From assembly GCA_964016985.1 (NCBI GenBank), contig OZ024823.1, forward strand, positions 60,784,514-60,848,513: a DNA stretch of 64,000 bases. Direction: 5' to 3'. Both the position numbers and the translations under genes were made by a program. The notes under the pieces are model-generated. The model saw nothing but the letters and a program-made list of their open reading frames with translations. It was not told the origin of the DNA and ran no database searches. Shown here piece after piece: positions 11,191-23,236 of the stretch. Position 1 is the stretch's first letter. The number at the start of each line of letters is the position of its first letter. This DNA is from Anodontia alba (Eukaryota > Mollusca > Bivalvia > Lucinida > Lucinidae).

Positions 11191-11577
11191 TTTGTTGTTT
11201 ATTTTTGTTTTGTTATTGTTTGGTTCGATATTGAAGTATAGGAAAAACAAACCAGCCAAAGGCTCATATGAGCTTATAATATAGTCATGCTTCTGTGGTG
11301 TGTCCTCTGTCAGAAAGCACTTCTCCCTAGAAGCAGCAAACTTCTCCCTATTTTCCCAGGAGGGAAAAGTCACTTCTTCCTTAATTCCTGGGCCAGCTTG
11401 GTCGCTTAGGTTACAGTTCACCAATTATCAGCAGAGATATGCCCCAATGAAATTTTTTTTTTTTGTAATTCCACTTACAGTTTATATCCAGAGCACTGAA
11501 TTATACAGGAGCCAGTTTTTGTGCTACATCTTTTTACTTGCCACGGGCGTATAATGCCCCGCTTGGCGGAGCTCTTG

Positions 11578-12429
11578 TTGTAAGATGGCCTGGGCCATGC
11601 TGTTTGTGTTCTGCTAAGTCTCTTCTTCACATTTACATGTATACCAGTGACAACTTTCAGTGAGCTTATCACAAAATTAACAGGACAGATTTATGATGGT
11701 TTATTTCTTTCTGTTGTGAGAAATGACTTGACAATAGACTTGACAATGTGAATTGTTTCCAATGTTGTTTTTTTTTTGTTGTTTTTAAATAGGGCTGGTG
11801 TTTCAGATTACTATCTAGAGATGATTTCATTGAAATGCCAAACCCTATTAATAGGGGAAATATAAAAAAATGTTTTAAAATATTTTCTGCCAATGATTAA
11901 TATTTATGAAATAATATTGCCTTGAACTTTTCCTCCCCGACAAGTTGCTTTTTGACAATCCAGTTTATAAAGAAGATGAGGTATAATGCATGGACATTGT
12001 ACATTTTACATGTAACCTTTGATATGGGGCATTTATGTGACCTTTGATCATTATGTACTTGTTGAAGTTCTGTATTAGCAGATAACACTTTTACTTATAG
12101 CCTGTTAGATTAACCCTTCTCTTGCTGAACACGACATGCCCTGTCTTAGCAAACAGTAAAGATCCAGATCAGTTCTGAATCTGCACTGTTTGTCATTAAG
12201 TATGTGAATTTCTATCAAAAACCCGGATCAAGTAATCTGACTGGCTGGAAATGGGGGCATGGCTTCTTAATTTGTTCAGCATGACAAGGGTTAAAATAGC
12301 AGTGGATGACATTTTAAAATATTTTTTATATGTTAGCAGAAATTAAGGCATGACATTTATGTGGATTGTCTCCCCAGGAGACAATTCATATAAGTCAGTC
12401 TCTATTTTCTGGCAAAATAAAAAGCTAAA
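11578..12429. other. No recognised gene; palindromic repeats
   Basis: It holds a short palindromic repeat at 12145-12200 (GCAAACAGT...CACTGTTTG) and a foldback near 12340-12410 with the arms ATTTATGTGGATTGTCTCC / GGAGACAATTCATATAAGT. Otherwise AT-rich and without coding signs. Confidence 0.45.
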
Positions 12430-12835
12430 AGACTGGACTCCAGTAAGATTTGGACACGTATTATTTGGGATGCTAGGACTGTGATTCCAGTAAGATATGA
12501 ACATTCTTTGTATATGGTTGGTTTAAAGCTGGGACGTCAGTAAGATTTGGACATCCAACATATTTGAATACAAACTGTTAGGCCTCCAGAAAGATTTAAA
12601 CATCCTCTGTTTTTATATGTTGAAAGCTGCAACTCCAGTAACATTTGGGCATCCTATAGTTTATTATGCTAAAACTGGAACACCAGTAGGAGTTGGACAA
12701 TGACAATTTGAACATTCTCTGTTTTGGTATGCTAAAATCTTTGAATCCAGTAAGATTTGGACATCTCATGGTTTGGTATGCTAAAGCCAACATGATTTAT
12801 ACATTCTATGTTTGGGATGTTAAAGCTGGGACTCA
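12430..12835 (+). repeat. Diverged tandem repeat, unit about 60 bp
   Basis: About six or seven copies of 'CCAGTAAGATTTGGACAT' followed by 'TTTGGTATGCTAAAGC'-like sequence. Unit length and sequence vary, so this is an old minisatellite. Confidence 0.65.
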
Positions 12836-13232
12836 AAGCAAGGTGCCTTTTATGAAAAATAAAATACTGTTAACACATTGTGCCATCTTATTGAAATCAT
12901 GTTGCAGTAAGACAATTCTGATTAGATCTCATATCATGTTTTTCCCTGAGAAAGTAAAAAAAATTATTCTGATTTGGGATATCTGTTAAAATATTTAGAT
13001 TAACTATGGTTTTATAATGATCAATGGTCAAATGATTGTCTTGTCTCATCAGTGGAAAGTACAGGTATTCCACCATACATATTGTCAACATCAAAAAAAT
13101 GACGTATATAAATGTATTATTTTGATATACTTAATATTTGTGCCGAGAAATTTTGTTGTAATTTTAATTGTCAGCATTTTATGTCTTTTTATGCATTATG
13201 AGATTGTATGTCTGTTATTGTACCCATTTATT
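12836..13232. other. No recognised feature
   Basis: AT-rich sequence between two tandem arrays; no coding signs seen. Confidence 0.35.
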
Positions 13233-15231
13233 ATCGCACCTGCTTGTAGCAGGGTGCGATATAGGCGTCCGATTTTCCATCCGTCCGTCCTTCCGTCTGT
13301 AAACATTTATGTCGACGTTCGACATTTATGTCAAAGTTAGTATTCTAATCAACTACAAGACTAAACAACCATCAAACCTTGCACGAAACATCTCCTTGAC
13401 CTCCTGACTTTGCAACATAGGCGTCCGCTTTTCCATATGTCTGTCCATTTGTCCGTCCGTCTGTCAACATTTATGTCAAAGTTCGACATTTATGTCAAAG
13501 TTAGTATTTTAATCAACTAAAAGACTAAACAACCATCAAACCTTGCATGAAACATCTCCCTGATCTCCTGACTTTACGACATAGGCGCCTACTTTTCCAT
13601 TCGTCTGTCCGTTCGTCCGTCCGTCTGTCCATCTGTTAACAGTTCTGTTATGTCGAAGTTCGACATTTATGTCAAAGTTAGTATTCTAATCAACTAAAAG
13701 ACTAAACAGCCATCAAACCGTGTATGAAACATCTCCCTGACCTTCTGACTTTGCAACAAAGGTGCCCGCTTTTCCATTCATCTGTCCGTTCATCTGTCCG
13801 TCTGTTAACAGTTCTGTTATGTCGAAGTTCGACATTTACATCAAAGTTAGTATTCTAATCAACTACAATTCTACAACATCCATCATACCTTGCATGACAC
13901 ATCTCCCTGACCTCCTGACTTGGCAGGTATGTTGACCCAGTGACCTTGACCTATATTTTGTGCTCCATTGACTTGACACAATTTACATTGACGTTCCAGA
14001 TCTTCTCAACTATAAGGCGTACAACTACCAAACCTTGCATAGTGCTTCTCCTAGATGTACTGACTTGGCAGGTAACTTGACCCGGTGACCTTGACCTATA
14101 TTTTGCGCTCCAGTGACTTTGACATATTTTGTGCCAAAGTTTGATATCTCCTCAACTATAAGGCCTACAACCATCAAACCTTGCAAAGTGCTTTTTCTCA
14201 ATGTACTGACTTGGCAGATACCTTGACCTGGTGACCTTGACCTATATTTTGGCTACAGTGACTGACATAATTTACGTCAACGTTCCAGATCTCCTCAAGT
14301 GTAAGACCTCTAGCCACCAAACCTTGCATAGTGCTTCTCCTAGATGTACTGACTCGGCAGGTATCTTTACCCGGTGACCTTGACCTGTATTTTGCGCTCC
14401 AGTGCCTTTTACACATTTTATGTCAACTTTCAATATCTTCTCAACTATAAGGCCTACAACCATCAAACCTTGCATAGTGCTTCTCCTCAATGTACGGACT
14501 CCGCAGGTACCTTGACTGGGTGACCTTGACCTATATTTCACGCTCCATTGACTTTTACACCTTTTATGTCACCCTTCCATATGTCCTCAACTGTAAGGCC
14601 TTCAACCACCAAACCTTATATAGCACTTCTTCTCGATGTACTGACTTGGCAGGTACCTTGACCTGGTGACCTTGACCTATATTGTGCACTCCAATGACTT
14701 TGACACATTTTATGTTGATGTTCGGTATCTCCTCAAATATAAGACCTACAACCACTAAACCTTGCATAGTGCTTCACCTCATTGCACTGGCTTGGCAAGT
14801 ACCTTGACCTGGTGACCTTGACCTATATTTGACACATTTTATGTTGATGTTTGATAACTCCTCAACTATATGGCCTACAACCACCATACCTTGCATTGTG
14901 CTTCTCCTTGATGTACTGAATTAGCAGGTACCTTGACCCGTGACCTTGACCTATATTTCATGCTCCAGTGACTTTTACACATTTTACGTCAACGGTCCAT
15001 TATCATTGGGCTGTATGATACGAAAAGTCAGTGCTGAAGATATAGCCATTAGAGGGAATGGGACTGGCCTGGAATATATGTGCCCCACTAGGCACTTTGT
15101 CTACATTCTACCCAGTTTTCCAAGTAAGCACTGCTAAGAATGAAATAAACTTATTTAATAATCACATTCTGATTGTGGCTCCTGTGACTTTTGCCCCAGC
15201 AGGTGCGATGACGCCTTCCGCGGAATTCTTG
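13233..15231 (+). mobile_element. Pearl-type element H with ~145-bp core carrying TGACCTTGACC
   Basis: The 5' hairpin ATCGCACCTGC...GCAGGGTGCGAT is followed by CCGTCCGTCC. A first set of four ~150-bp units has 'AGTTAGTATTCTAATCAACT'. A second set of about eight units has 'GGTGACCTTGACCTATATTT' and 'CAACCACCAAACCTTGCATA'. The 3' end carries GCAGGTGCGA, the inverted copy of the 5' motif, and the short hairpin TTCCGCGGAA before TTCTTGTTT. No gene is encoded. Confidence 0.8.
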
Positions 15232-15485
15232 TTTGTTGTGTGTTGTGATTGTTACATTAGCTGTTGTCTCTGTGGGCTCCAGATTTAGCAGTAATCTAGA
15301 TGTGGTAATAAATGGGGTGATGCTCTGCAAGGCAACTCCAGTGAATACCCACAAGATAAAGCTTTGGTCCAAAAGTATCTTCCAAGTACTTCCTATATGT
15401 GTACCTATAGCTAAAGATATTGCTATTTTTCTGATGTCCCCCATGACATATATATGGCCTTAGAGTTAAATAGAACATACCTTAT

Positions 15486-15650
15486 TCAGGGTTCTCATTA
15501 ACTCCAAATATGGAATCCTGGAGTCTTATTTTGGCTGCAGGGACTCCCATTTTTTGGAAAGAATTTCAGCAAAATTACACAGTGGGACTCCTATGTTTTA
15601 AGAAAGTGGCTTTTGGACTCCTGTTTTCAAAATCTTAGTGAGAACCCTGA
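15486..15650. mobile_element. 165-bp foldback/hAT-like MITE
   Basis: It starts TCAGGGTTCTCATTAA and ends TTAGTGAGAACCCTGA, inverted copies of each other. CAGGG ends are usual for hAT elements. The 8-base flanks ACCTTATT and ATCCTATC are only partly alike, so a target duplication is not proven. Confidence 0.55.
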
Positions 15651-15671
15651 TCCTATCCTAAGTATTTGGAC

Positions 15672-15745
15672 CAAAGCAAACAGTGTGGACCCAGATCAGA
15701 TGCCACTGAATGTGCCATCTGGTCCTGATCTACACTGTTTGCTAC
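15672..15745. repeat. Short palindromic repeat P (GATCAGATG type)
   Basis: GCAAACAGTGTGGACCCAGA...GATGCCACTG faces GTGCCATCTGG...CTACACTGTTTGC. It is one of about eleven copies in this window. Confidence 0.7.
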
Positions 15746-15840
15746 TCATCCATCAGTTTTTCAGACACCTCAACAGTTAGTAAAAATGGTAAGGTAAGGA
15801 GTTAAACCTTGTCCTGCTGAACACAGATATACCTTGCCTT

Positions 15841-15912
15841 TGCAAACAGTGTTGATCCAGATCAGTTGGCTTCTGAAGAAGCCAACTGATCTGGATCTAC
15901 ACTGTTTGCCAT
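15841..15912. repeat. Short palindromic repeat P
   Basis: The arms GATCCAGATCAGTTGGCTTC and its complement form a nearly perfect hairpin, framed by TTGCAAACAGTGTT and TACACTGTTTGCC. Confidence 0.75.
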
Positions 15913-18900
15913 TCAGTATGTGAATTTATATCAACAATCTGAATCAAGTAATTTGATTGGCTGACAATTAGAAGTGGGTGTGGCATCTTAATTTATTCAG
16001 CATGACAAGGGTTCAGGCACCCAAATACCTAAGGTAAATATGGTATGCATTTCCTTTGAAAAATAAAAGAAATGAAATACTTTTCCTACACTCTGCTTAT
16101 CTGGAGGTGTGTTATCTGTTGTTTGAATGTGTTCATTTTTTCTCCAGATGTTGCGATCACAGAGAATACATGGTCAGGTAAAAAGCATGTGCATGCACAC
16201 ATAGTAAAAAATAAACAGCTTTAACTTTTTACCCTGGTACAGATGGTTAGCAGACATTTTACAGAGATTTTTTATGCTCCCGCCATTTGAAGAATGGTGA
16301 AAAAGGCATATAGTGTTATCCCTGTTTGTCTGTCTGTCCCCTGTGCCCACATCTGGGCATATATTGGGTAGGCATTTATTGGATACTTTACATAGAGTTT
16401 GCTTTATTGCATCCATAAATACCCAATAAAAATGAGGGGTCTTTTGGGGTATTTTTTCAACTGTTCGGTACTTTTGCATTTTTTTTGTCTATGGAAATTT
16501 AACATTGAGTACCCGATACGTGTCCATCTTTGAGGACGTCTGTCACAATTCACAAGATATTCCACAGAAGTCTACTTTCAAGTTGATTTGTTTGTAAGAT
16601 GGGAGGCTATTTTTGGTCCTTTCCTAGGCAGTATTTTGCTTAAGCTTTAACCCTGCCTAGTGCCTTTCAGAAATTCCTAAATTACATCAAGACATTGGTG
16701 ATGATTAATCAGTTTTGCAAATGAATTTGTTAGCAATTAAAAACATCAAACACCACTTTCATGTATGTCATCCTATTCTCCTGTGTTCAGATCCTGAAAA
16801 ATACCTTCCTCCCTACAGGTATTGATACATTTTATTGTTCAGCTTATAGATATTGTTTCTCTGTCTTTGCTGCAATTTTGATAATTTTGTATATGGGAGA
16901 CAACTCTAACAGTGCAGCACGCATGTGGAAAGTATGGTGTACATAATTATAGGGTCAGAAATGATTCATGATTATTAAAAAGCATGTAGATGGTTTCCAG
17001 AAAATTCTTTTAGGATTTGTTTACTACCGATGTATATGGAATAATGATGTCTGTTCTAAATTCTTTAAATTTCTTATTCTTAATCGAATAATCTACAAGA
17101 AGTTGTGATCTCTTTTGACCCTTTTTAGTACATCACGCATTTCCAAACATAGTAACTGAATGACGATTAACAGTTTGTCAGTAGCACATGATAAATGGCT
17201 TGCCCAGACCAGTCAGCACATGTTTAGTCACTGGTGCATAACACCTTTTCAGAAATAAGTCTCACTATGAGAAAAGAGGCCTCTGTAACATTGGTATGCA
17301 AACAGATGTCCAATTCTGCACATCTGCGCAGTCTAGTTAGGGCTTCTGCCATCATAATATTTCCTTCCTCGGTATTGGTTGACTTCCCCTTGGTATTTTT
17401 TTTATCAGCTCAGAAATTTCTTATAATGCCAACAAAATAGAAGGGAAGGCAATGATCAGGATACAATTATCCAACACCTCCCATCAGAGACATCAAAGGG
17501 AAAGAAACACAAACATGAAATAACTAGACCCTAATGGAAACATCACTAGCAGAAAGCCAAACGGACAGTTACTTTCCCACAAAGTGGCCAAATGGCTATC
17601 CAAAACAAAAAGATGTAAGCGACACACACATTCAAAGATGAACTATAACAAAAATAAACCATGACAGAAGAACCGCCTTGGAACGGTCAGTGAAAAGTAT
17701 TTCACTGGGGTCTTAAATCGATTTTACGTGGCCACAATCCTCGCCCTTACTTCTGCCGCGGTTTAGACACATAATTTGTTCAGTCCGCATTAAGACTTCC
17801 TAACTCATCAGTGCTACATCTCCGAGAACACAAAAAATCAACTAATTAGAGAGATGAAACAACGATGAGGACTTGACAGCACGAAAGAAATGCTGGAGCA
17901 AAAGAAAACCAACAGTTAGACTCCGTTTGTCTGGGAATGTTGTCAGTCAGGAATGTCTGGCCTGAGAGGACACCATTTACTTCACCAACAAAAGTACCTT
18001 ACCCCTTATGCAATTGATCAAAACAATACCCAGTGCATCCTCACGGTCAAGTGAGGATCTGTATAAATTGTTAAACTGATTCTGCAGAGCCCATTATTTT
18101 TAAGGGCAGGCTTATCTGGGTCTCTATTTTGCCCAGGCAATAAGATACAATTTTACTTGTTGCTACGCTATCAATGTCTTTTTATTATTGATCACTTATG
18201 TAAAGGTTAAGCATTCCATTTATGAATCCAGTCCACTTACTTTAAAGTACCGATATAGACTGGTCCATCTGATTACCATTCACTTATTCCAATCAGGACC
18301 TACGCAGTTTGCTTGACAAGAGTCTGCAGAGCCTAGAAACAGTGTGCCTTTTCAAACATTTTTATGTGCAGGCTGGTCTAGGTCATCATATTGTGCCCAA
18401 GTAGTAAGTTACTATTTTGTGGGTCACAAGTCTACCAGTCCTGTTAGGTAATCGCATGCTGATTGACAGCTTACAATAACTGATCCAACAAGTAAAAAAA
18501 AGTACCTTATCACAATTGCGAAAATTACTGATCCAAATTGGTCTGGACATCTGCATGGTCCGATTAGGGTCTGTTTTATTTATTGTACAGACATTGCAAG
18601 GCCAGACATTCTGTATATACAATATTAGCAGGTTTATTCTGAATAGCCTGCACAGCCATTTGAGTCCCAATTTGTATGTACAAAATGAGGTCTGTTTGTA
18701 TTTCATAGTTCAAATTTCTTGTAACACCAGTTAACTTCAAAGGGATTAGCAAAGTCACTGATACGTTTATTGCCTTAATAGTTTGTTCACGTATCAGTCA
18801 TGCAGCCACTTGGTGAGTATCCTACAGGCAAGTGTCTGAGAAATTGATATTGTTAAATCCTCTCTTTCATCTAATTTTCTAGCCTGTTTTACCTAACTGA

Positions 18901-20136
18901 CCGATCCTAAAAGTCTGTGTAATTATTTAGGGTGCCCATTGTTAGGGATAAAAATCTTTTCAGTGCATATTAATGTTTCAGTGTTGAATTTTGGGGGATA
19001 GATAAAATATTTTAGAACTTCTTTTTCACTTCCTTATGTGATTTGAATGAGTCTGGATTAGTAAATTTCTATTAAGGTTATGGAGGAAGTTTTGAAGGTA
19101 AACGTCATTAAAGATGATCGGCATTTTCCATGACCATGTGACGTCACCAAACTTTGCCAAAAATACTGATATGGCCATCAACCTTGTTCATTAGATAAGT
19201 TTTAACTTTTTTAGATATTTTTGCATAAAAAATATCCAATTTATAACAGAATCATCACAGTAATCATGACATGTGTTTCTCTTAGAAAAAATGGTAAAAA
19301 AATTCATGCTGAACTGGTAATTTAACCAGATGTTTTATGGCTGCTGACCTCAACTCTCTCTACACTAATGAGTCTGTTCACAATAGGTGGTATTACCAGA
19401 TTTACCTGGGGACTACTTTTCTCTGATAACAGTGGTTCCCTGCACTGTAATATATAATCTTAAAATCTTTATTTTTTAACCTAGGAAACCATTTAAAATA
19501 TGTAATTTGATTAATTTTTTATGCAGATGTAGATTTTGGAATTGGTTTTGAACTACTGCATTGTGTTTTATATTTAAGAATTTTTGTCAGGGTTTCCAGT
19601 TAACTGTCTTATCAGTATTACTTAACTAATTGCGTAACAGAGCATCATTTTGTTGGTATTTGGGCAGAGTTTAATGGTCTCAGTTATCAGAAACATATGG
19701 AAATGCAATACCTCACTAACCCGACTTTGATATCGATAGTAATAGTCAGGAAAGTGGGGGTAAAATTCTCTAAGAGAAAAACATGGCATGTATGCCATAT
19801 TCTTTCTGAAAAATAGAATATTGTCTGATGGTGTTGTGACTGGTTCTTAAAGGGTTGATAAAATATCTCAGTCATCAGAGAATTTATAAATAAAATGCCA
19901 GCCCTGTTTTCAAGGTGGAAAACTCAGTTTCCATAGTAAATGATTTGGATGAGATACCAAGCCATATTTCCAATTACAAAGGAGAAAAACAAGATTGTTT
20001 GTTGTCTGCTGATGATCACCTGTCATAGGGTAGGTTAATCCCAATAATGCACAAGAAACAGCACACAAAGACTAATACTGCTACACTCTAGTGCTGAAAT
20101 TTAGTACTTTTCTAAACTGTCATTGAATTACATGTA
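15913..20136. other. No gene supported; low-copy sequence
   Basis: About 4.2 kb with no reading frame that resembles a protein I know. A 5' fragment of a pearl-type end (ATGCTCCCGCCATTTG...GGCATATAG, then GTCTGTCTGTCCC) lies at 16277-16350. The stretch 17440-18010 is less AT-rich and may be an old retroelement remnant, but I could not identify it. Two very short AG/GT-bounded intervals (16148-16177 and 16791-16818) could be micro-exons and are discussed under rejected items. Confidence 0.4.
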
Positions 20137-20235
20137 CACTGAAACCTCTTTATAAGATGGTTCATTATAAGATGGTTTCAGATATAGGATGGTTTAAAGG
20201 TGGACCCCAAAAGTGTTGTATTCAGCAAAACCATT
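20137..20235. repeat. MITE fragment (GAAACCTCTTTATAA family)
   Basis: ACTGAAACCTCTTTATAAGA, ATTATAAGATGG repeated, and 'GGTGGACCCCAAAAGTGTTG' match the MITE-like copies near 26466, 31650, 53826 and 59790. The right end is not recognisable. Confidence 0.5.
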
Positions 20236-20434
20236 TATGGTCATTTTTCTATATAATCTATACATTGTATTCTAAGATTTGGTAAAAAAATAAATGTGCT
20301 ATTTCTGCTATGCAGGTTACAACAAAGTGTATACTGTTAGAAAAGAAATTGACTGCTGCAATTTACACAAATTATTTAATACTATAGAGTCTATAGTGTT
20401 TGAAAAATAAAACATTAATTATGTGATAATTTTT

Positions 20435-20938
20435 ATGCCCCCACCATGAAGTGGAGGAGGGCATATAGTTTTACCCTCCATCATACATCCATGTGTCCAT
20501 CCATGTGACCATCCTTCTGTCAGTCTGTCACAATTTAAAGTACTGTTCGTGTCTCTGCAACTCCTCATGCAATTTTCAAGGTAATGGTTTCAAAACCTGT
20601 ACCATAGTAAGGATATAGACTGAGCATTTGCTTAAAGGTCACAGAACTCTGATTGATTATTAGTGATAGAGTTACATACCTTCGATTTACTTAGAAAATT
20701 TATTTTATTCACATGGCATAGTAGTGTTTATGTCTCCACAACTCCTACAGTTTTCAAGATAATGATTTGAAACTTGCACTATAGTAAGGATATAGGTGGG
20801 GGATGTGCATAAAGGACACAGGACTCTGATCAGTTTTTATTGCTTGATTTAATACCCTTGATTTACTTCGAAATTTTGTCATAAAAAGCCAGACTGACAA
20901 TAGCAGATACATTAATCCACTTTAAGGATCATCTAGTT
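20435..20938 (+). mobile_element. Short pearl-type element M, probably 3'-truncated
   Basis: The hairpin ATGCCCCCACCATGAAGTGG...GGGCATA opens the element, followed by a CCATCCATGTG microsatellite. Two ~180-bp units contain 'GTCTCTGCAACTCCTCATGC' and 'ATAGTAAGGATATAG'. I see no 3' hairpin. Confidence 0.55.
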
Positions 20939-21408
20939 TAGAGATTCATTTTCCATTGATCTCAGTGATTATGTCAAGTTAAAAAAAATGACATAAAATG
21001 AGCCCAGTCCCTTTGAAATGCTGCTGTTCTAATATGTCACTCAGTAAATTATTATAATAATTATTTATTTATGGCTTTATATTCATTCAACTTTCAAACA
21101 ATGATATTTTATTGCAATCGGTTTAGCAGATGCAGGGCAGTTATAATTTTTTTCCATACCTAAAATACATGTAAGTCAATGGGACGTTAGAAAAACGTTG
21201 ACTAATTTTTGGCACCAGATAGTATACTGCATCAGCCTTTGTATAACAGACCTGGCATATAAATATAAAAAGGTAAAAGGAAAATGAGTCATGACTTGTA
21301 AAACAGCTTGTACCAGAATTAATACACCTTCAAGTGAAATACATGTTTTGCTGACATAGAAATATTTATGTTTTTTCTCTCTGATGGCTACTCTTAAATG
21401 AAAGAAGC
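20939..21408. other. No recognised feature
   Basis: AT-rich sequence; no coding signs or repeats that I can name. Confidence 0.35.
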
Positions 21409-21605
21409 ATCAGGGTGGCAGAGTGGTTAGTGCTCCCAACATTAGATCACAAGGTAATGGGTTTGAATCTTGCTGAAGACAGAATTTGGCTCATGAATGT
21501 ATGGACTTCATTGCACAGAACCTTTCATTATCTCCCTTCCTTCATCTCGATATGACTCAAATAATTTTGACTGGGGCTTAAAACACCGAATCATCATCAT
21601 CCTCT
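21409..21605 (+). repeat. tRNA-derived SINE with ATC tail, copy 1
   Basis: The head has a box-A-like GTGGCAGAGTGGTTAGTG and a box-B-like GGGTTTGAATCTTG. The body has 'CTTCATTGCACAGAACCTTT' and 'ATCTCGATATGACTCAAATA', and the tail is AAACACCGAATCATCATCAT. The copy at 35196-35395 shares head, body and tail. Confidence 0.72.
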
Positions 21606-21751
21606 TAAAGACAAGATTGTGCTTCCTCCATTGTTAAAATGATATAAATACTAAAGAGGTAAATTCTTGTTTGTTTATAACAGAATGCCTTGGGAGCTAC
21701 ATTGTATAAACTTATTTTCAGATAAATATTTTTCTCATTTTACCATGGTAA

Positions 21752-21806
21752 CGTGGGTACTCATTAGAAGTGCCTCATTGGGGCACTTCTAATGAGAACT
21801 GAGCAT
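21752..21806. repeat. Palindrome of the TACTCATTAGAAG family
   Basis: ACTCATTAGAAGTGCCTCA faces TGGGGCACTTCTAATGAG with almost no loop. Confidence 0.7.
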
Positions 21807-21858
21807 GAAATTTGTTTTGTTTATAAATCTTAAAATACTGACAAAATTTTGTAACTTC

Positions 21859-21906
21859 TTTCATGCTCAACTCAGCTGAGCAAGCTCAGCTGAGTTGAGC
21901 ATGAAA
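21859..21906. repeat. Perfect 23-bp-arm palindrome
   Basis: TTTCATGCTCAACTCAGCTG...GC is followed by an AA loop and its exact complement. A related CATGCTCAGTTGAGTTGAGC sequence follows at 21956-21980. Confidence 0.75.
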
Positions 21907-22127
21907 AAAGTTTTAAATTTTTGGTAGTTTAATTTTTATGACCAAGTGAAATTTCATGCTCAGTTGAGTTGAGCATGAAAAAAGTTTTATAACCTCTGGG
22001 CCTGATTTCATGGTGAAATAAGAAAAGATATCAGTACATTGTATCTTTTGGATGAAAACAAAGTTCCTTATTTGGAGCTCCCTTATTTCTTTGGTAGTCT
22101 GTTTACCCATCTATTCACCTTAATGCT

Positions 22128-22275
22128 TAGCATTCTGGGTAAAATTTTCAGCAGATGACATTTTGAAATATTTTTCTTATTTTTCCCAGAAAACAAAATT
22201 TGACAAATGAATGTCAGATCCTGTTTTCTGGGAAAAATAAGAAAATCTGCTGAATTGGCCCAGAGAGTGATTAAG
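22128..22275. repeat. Foldback repeat (CAGAAAACA arms)
   Basis: AAAATTTTCAGCAGATGACA and the arm TTTTTCCCAGAAAACA face TGTTTTCTGGGAAAAATAAG and a TCTGCTGAATTGG border. The centre carries a TTTGACA/TGTCAGATC inverted pair. Confidence 0.65.
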
Positions 22276-22435
22276 ATTAAATTCTGAATATATTTGGTTA
22301 AAATCTTTCTTGCTATTTTAGCTGCATTGTATCTGCTATTATATCAAATTATGGGCTTGATGGTTTTTCACATTGTAGGCTTTGATTCAATACAGCAGCC
22401 ATCTCCTCATGACCAGATGCTTATTTTGTAGCACT

Positions 22436-22565
22436 CTAGGTAAAATTTTCAGCTGACATATTGAAATATTTTTCTTATTTGAAATGACAGATCCTGTTTT
22501 CTTGGAAAGATAAGAAAAAATATCATCAATCTGTCATCTGCTGAATTAGTCCAGAGAGTGTCGGA
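22436..22565. repeat. Foldback repeat, second local copy
   Basis: The borders TAAAATTTTCAGCTGACAT and CTGTCATCTGCTGAATTAGT, with an inner TGACAGATCCTGTTTTCTTGG, match the copy at 22128. The left inner arm is partly lost. Confidence 0.55.
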
Positions 22566-22792
22566 GGTTGAAATGTTTGCATTTACAGGAATGGCAATGT
22601 TCATAAAGACTGTATTTCTGAAAAGAATGACCTTCTCAAACCAATCAGTAAATTTTATCAAAATTGGATGAATAGTAAGCAAGTTATCAGCATTTAAAGA
22701 TTTCAAAATTGCTTTTATGGGCACTGCCATTTTGAATATTCATCACGAAAACATGCCTATATAATTTTGGCCCCCTTAAACCCCACTTTTTG

Positions 22793-23095
22793 GGTGGTTG
22801 GGTGGTGCGAAGGTGTCATGTATCTTTTGTCACCGGGGCGTCCAGCTGATATTGGCTTATAGTTGGGCAAGGCCTGCTATCCTTGTAGCAGGTAAGGGTA
22901 GGGAGGTGATGTTTTTATTTCTTCTGTTTCTTCACTTTCATTCCTGTTCCTCTTTCTTCCCTGTCCCTCTCTTTCATCTCTTCTGCTATCTCTTCTGTCT
23001 CTTTTCTCCCTTTCTCTGGGAGACGACACAAAATGACCCACAAGTGTTGACGTGTCGTTAAACCCCAACTCAATCAAAATCAATCAATCAATAAA
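22793..23095 (+). repeat. SINE-like repeat with AATC tail
   Basis: GGTGGTTGGGTGGTGCGAAG is followed by a CT-rich middle (22915-23015) and the ending 'GTGTTGACGTGTCGTTAAAC', 'CCCCAACTCAATC' and an AATCAATCAATC tail. The endings of the kind 'GTTAAACCCCA..(AATC)n' are common for mollusc SINEs. The head is not clearly tRNA. Confidence 0.5.
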
Positions 23096-23160
23096 CCCCA
23101 CTTTTATATAGTATAACTGGGGTTTACAGGAGTATACATTATTTTTCTTTTTTCTGTTCA

Positions 23161-23236
23161 AAAACATAGATTGTGGTTACTCGTTAGAACCGCCTTTGCT
23201 GAGGCAGTTCTAACGAGTACCTACAATCTATGTTTT
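23161..23236. repeat. Palindrome of the TACTCATTAGAAG family
   Basis: AAAACATAGATTGTGGTTAC... and CTCGTTAGAACCGCC face GGCAGTTCTAACGAGTACC...CAATCTATGTTTT. Arms are about 33 bp with few mismatches. Confidence 0.72.

Larger units (their letters stand above)
8459..11577 (+). mobile_element. Pearl-type element I, split by a SINE and by element B1
   Basis: The 5' hairpin ATACGCCCTTTTGAAAAACG...CGTAT and a GTCCGTCC tract start the element. The inverted motif GGGCGTAT and the 3' hairpin CCGCTTGGCGGAGCTCTTG end it at about 11577. Core units contain 'ACATCCAATCAAGCTGAAAC' and 'GGTTACAGTCCACCAAAT'. The core is interrupted at 8744-8957 by a tRNA-headed SINE and at 9647-11190 by another pearl-type element; the core resumes at about 11408 (GGTTACAGTTCACCAATTA). 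The 3' side is shortened. Confidence 0.75.

Noticed and set aside
14198..14767. Several overlapping reverse-strand frames with VKSVHxGEALxKVWW-like repeats
   Set aside because: They are the translation of the ~145-bp tandem units of element H, not a protein family.
16148..16177. Possible 30-bp micro-exon between CTCCAG and GTAAAA, and a 28-bp one at 16791-16818 between GTGTTCAG and GTATTG
   Set aside because: Joined in one frame they would read VAITENTWS-DPEKYLPPY, which is open, but the phase does not lead into the exon at 33633 without a further exon, and such short matches are expected by chance in 4 kb.
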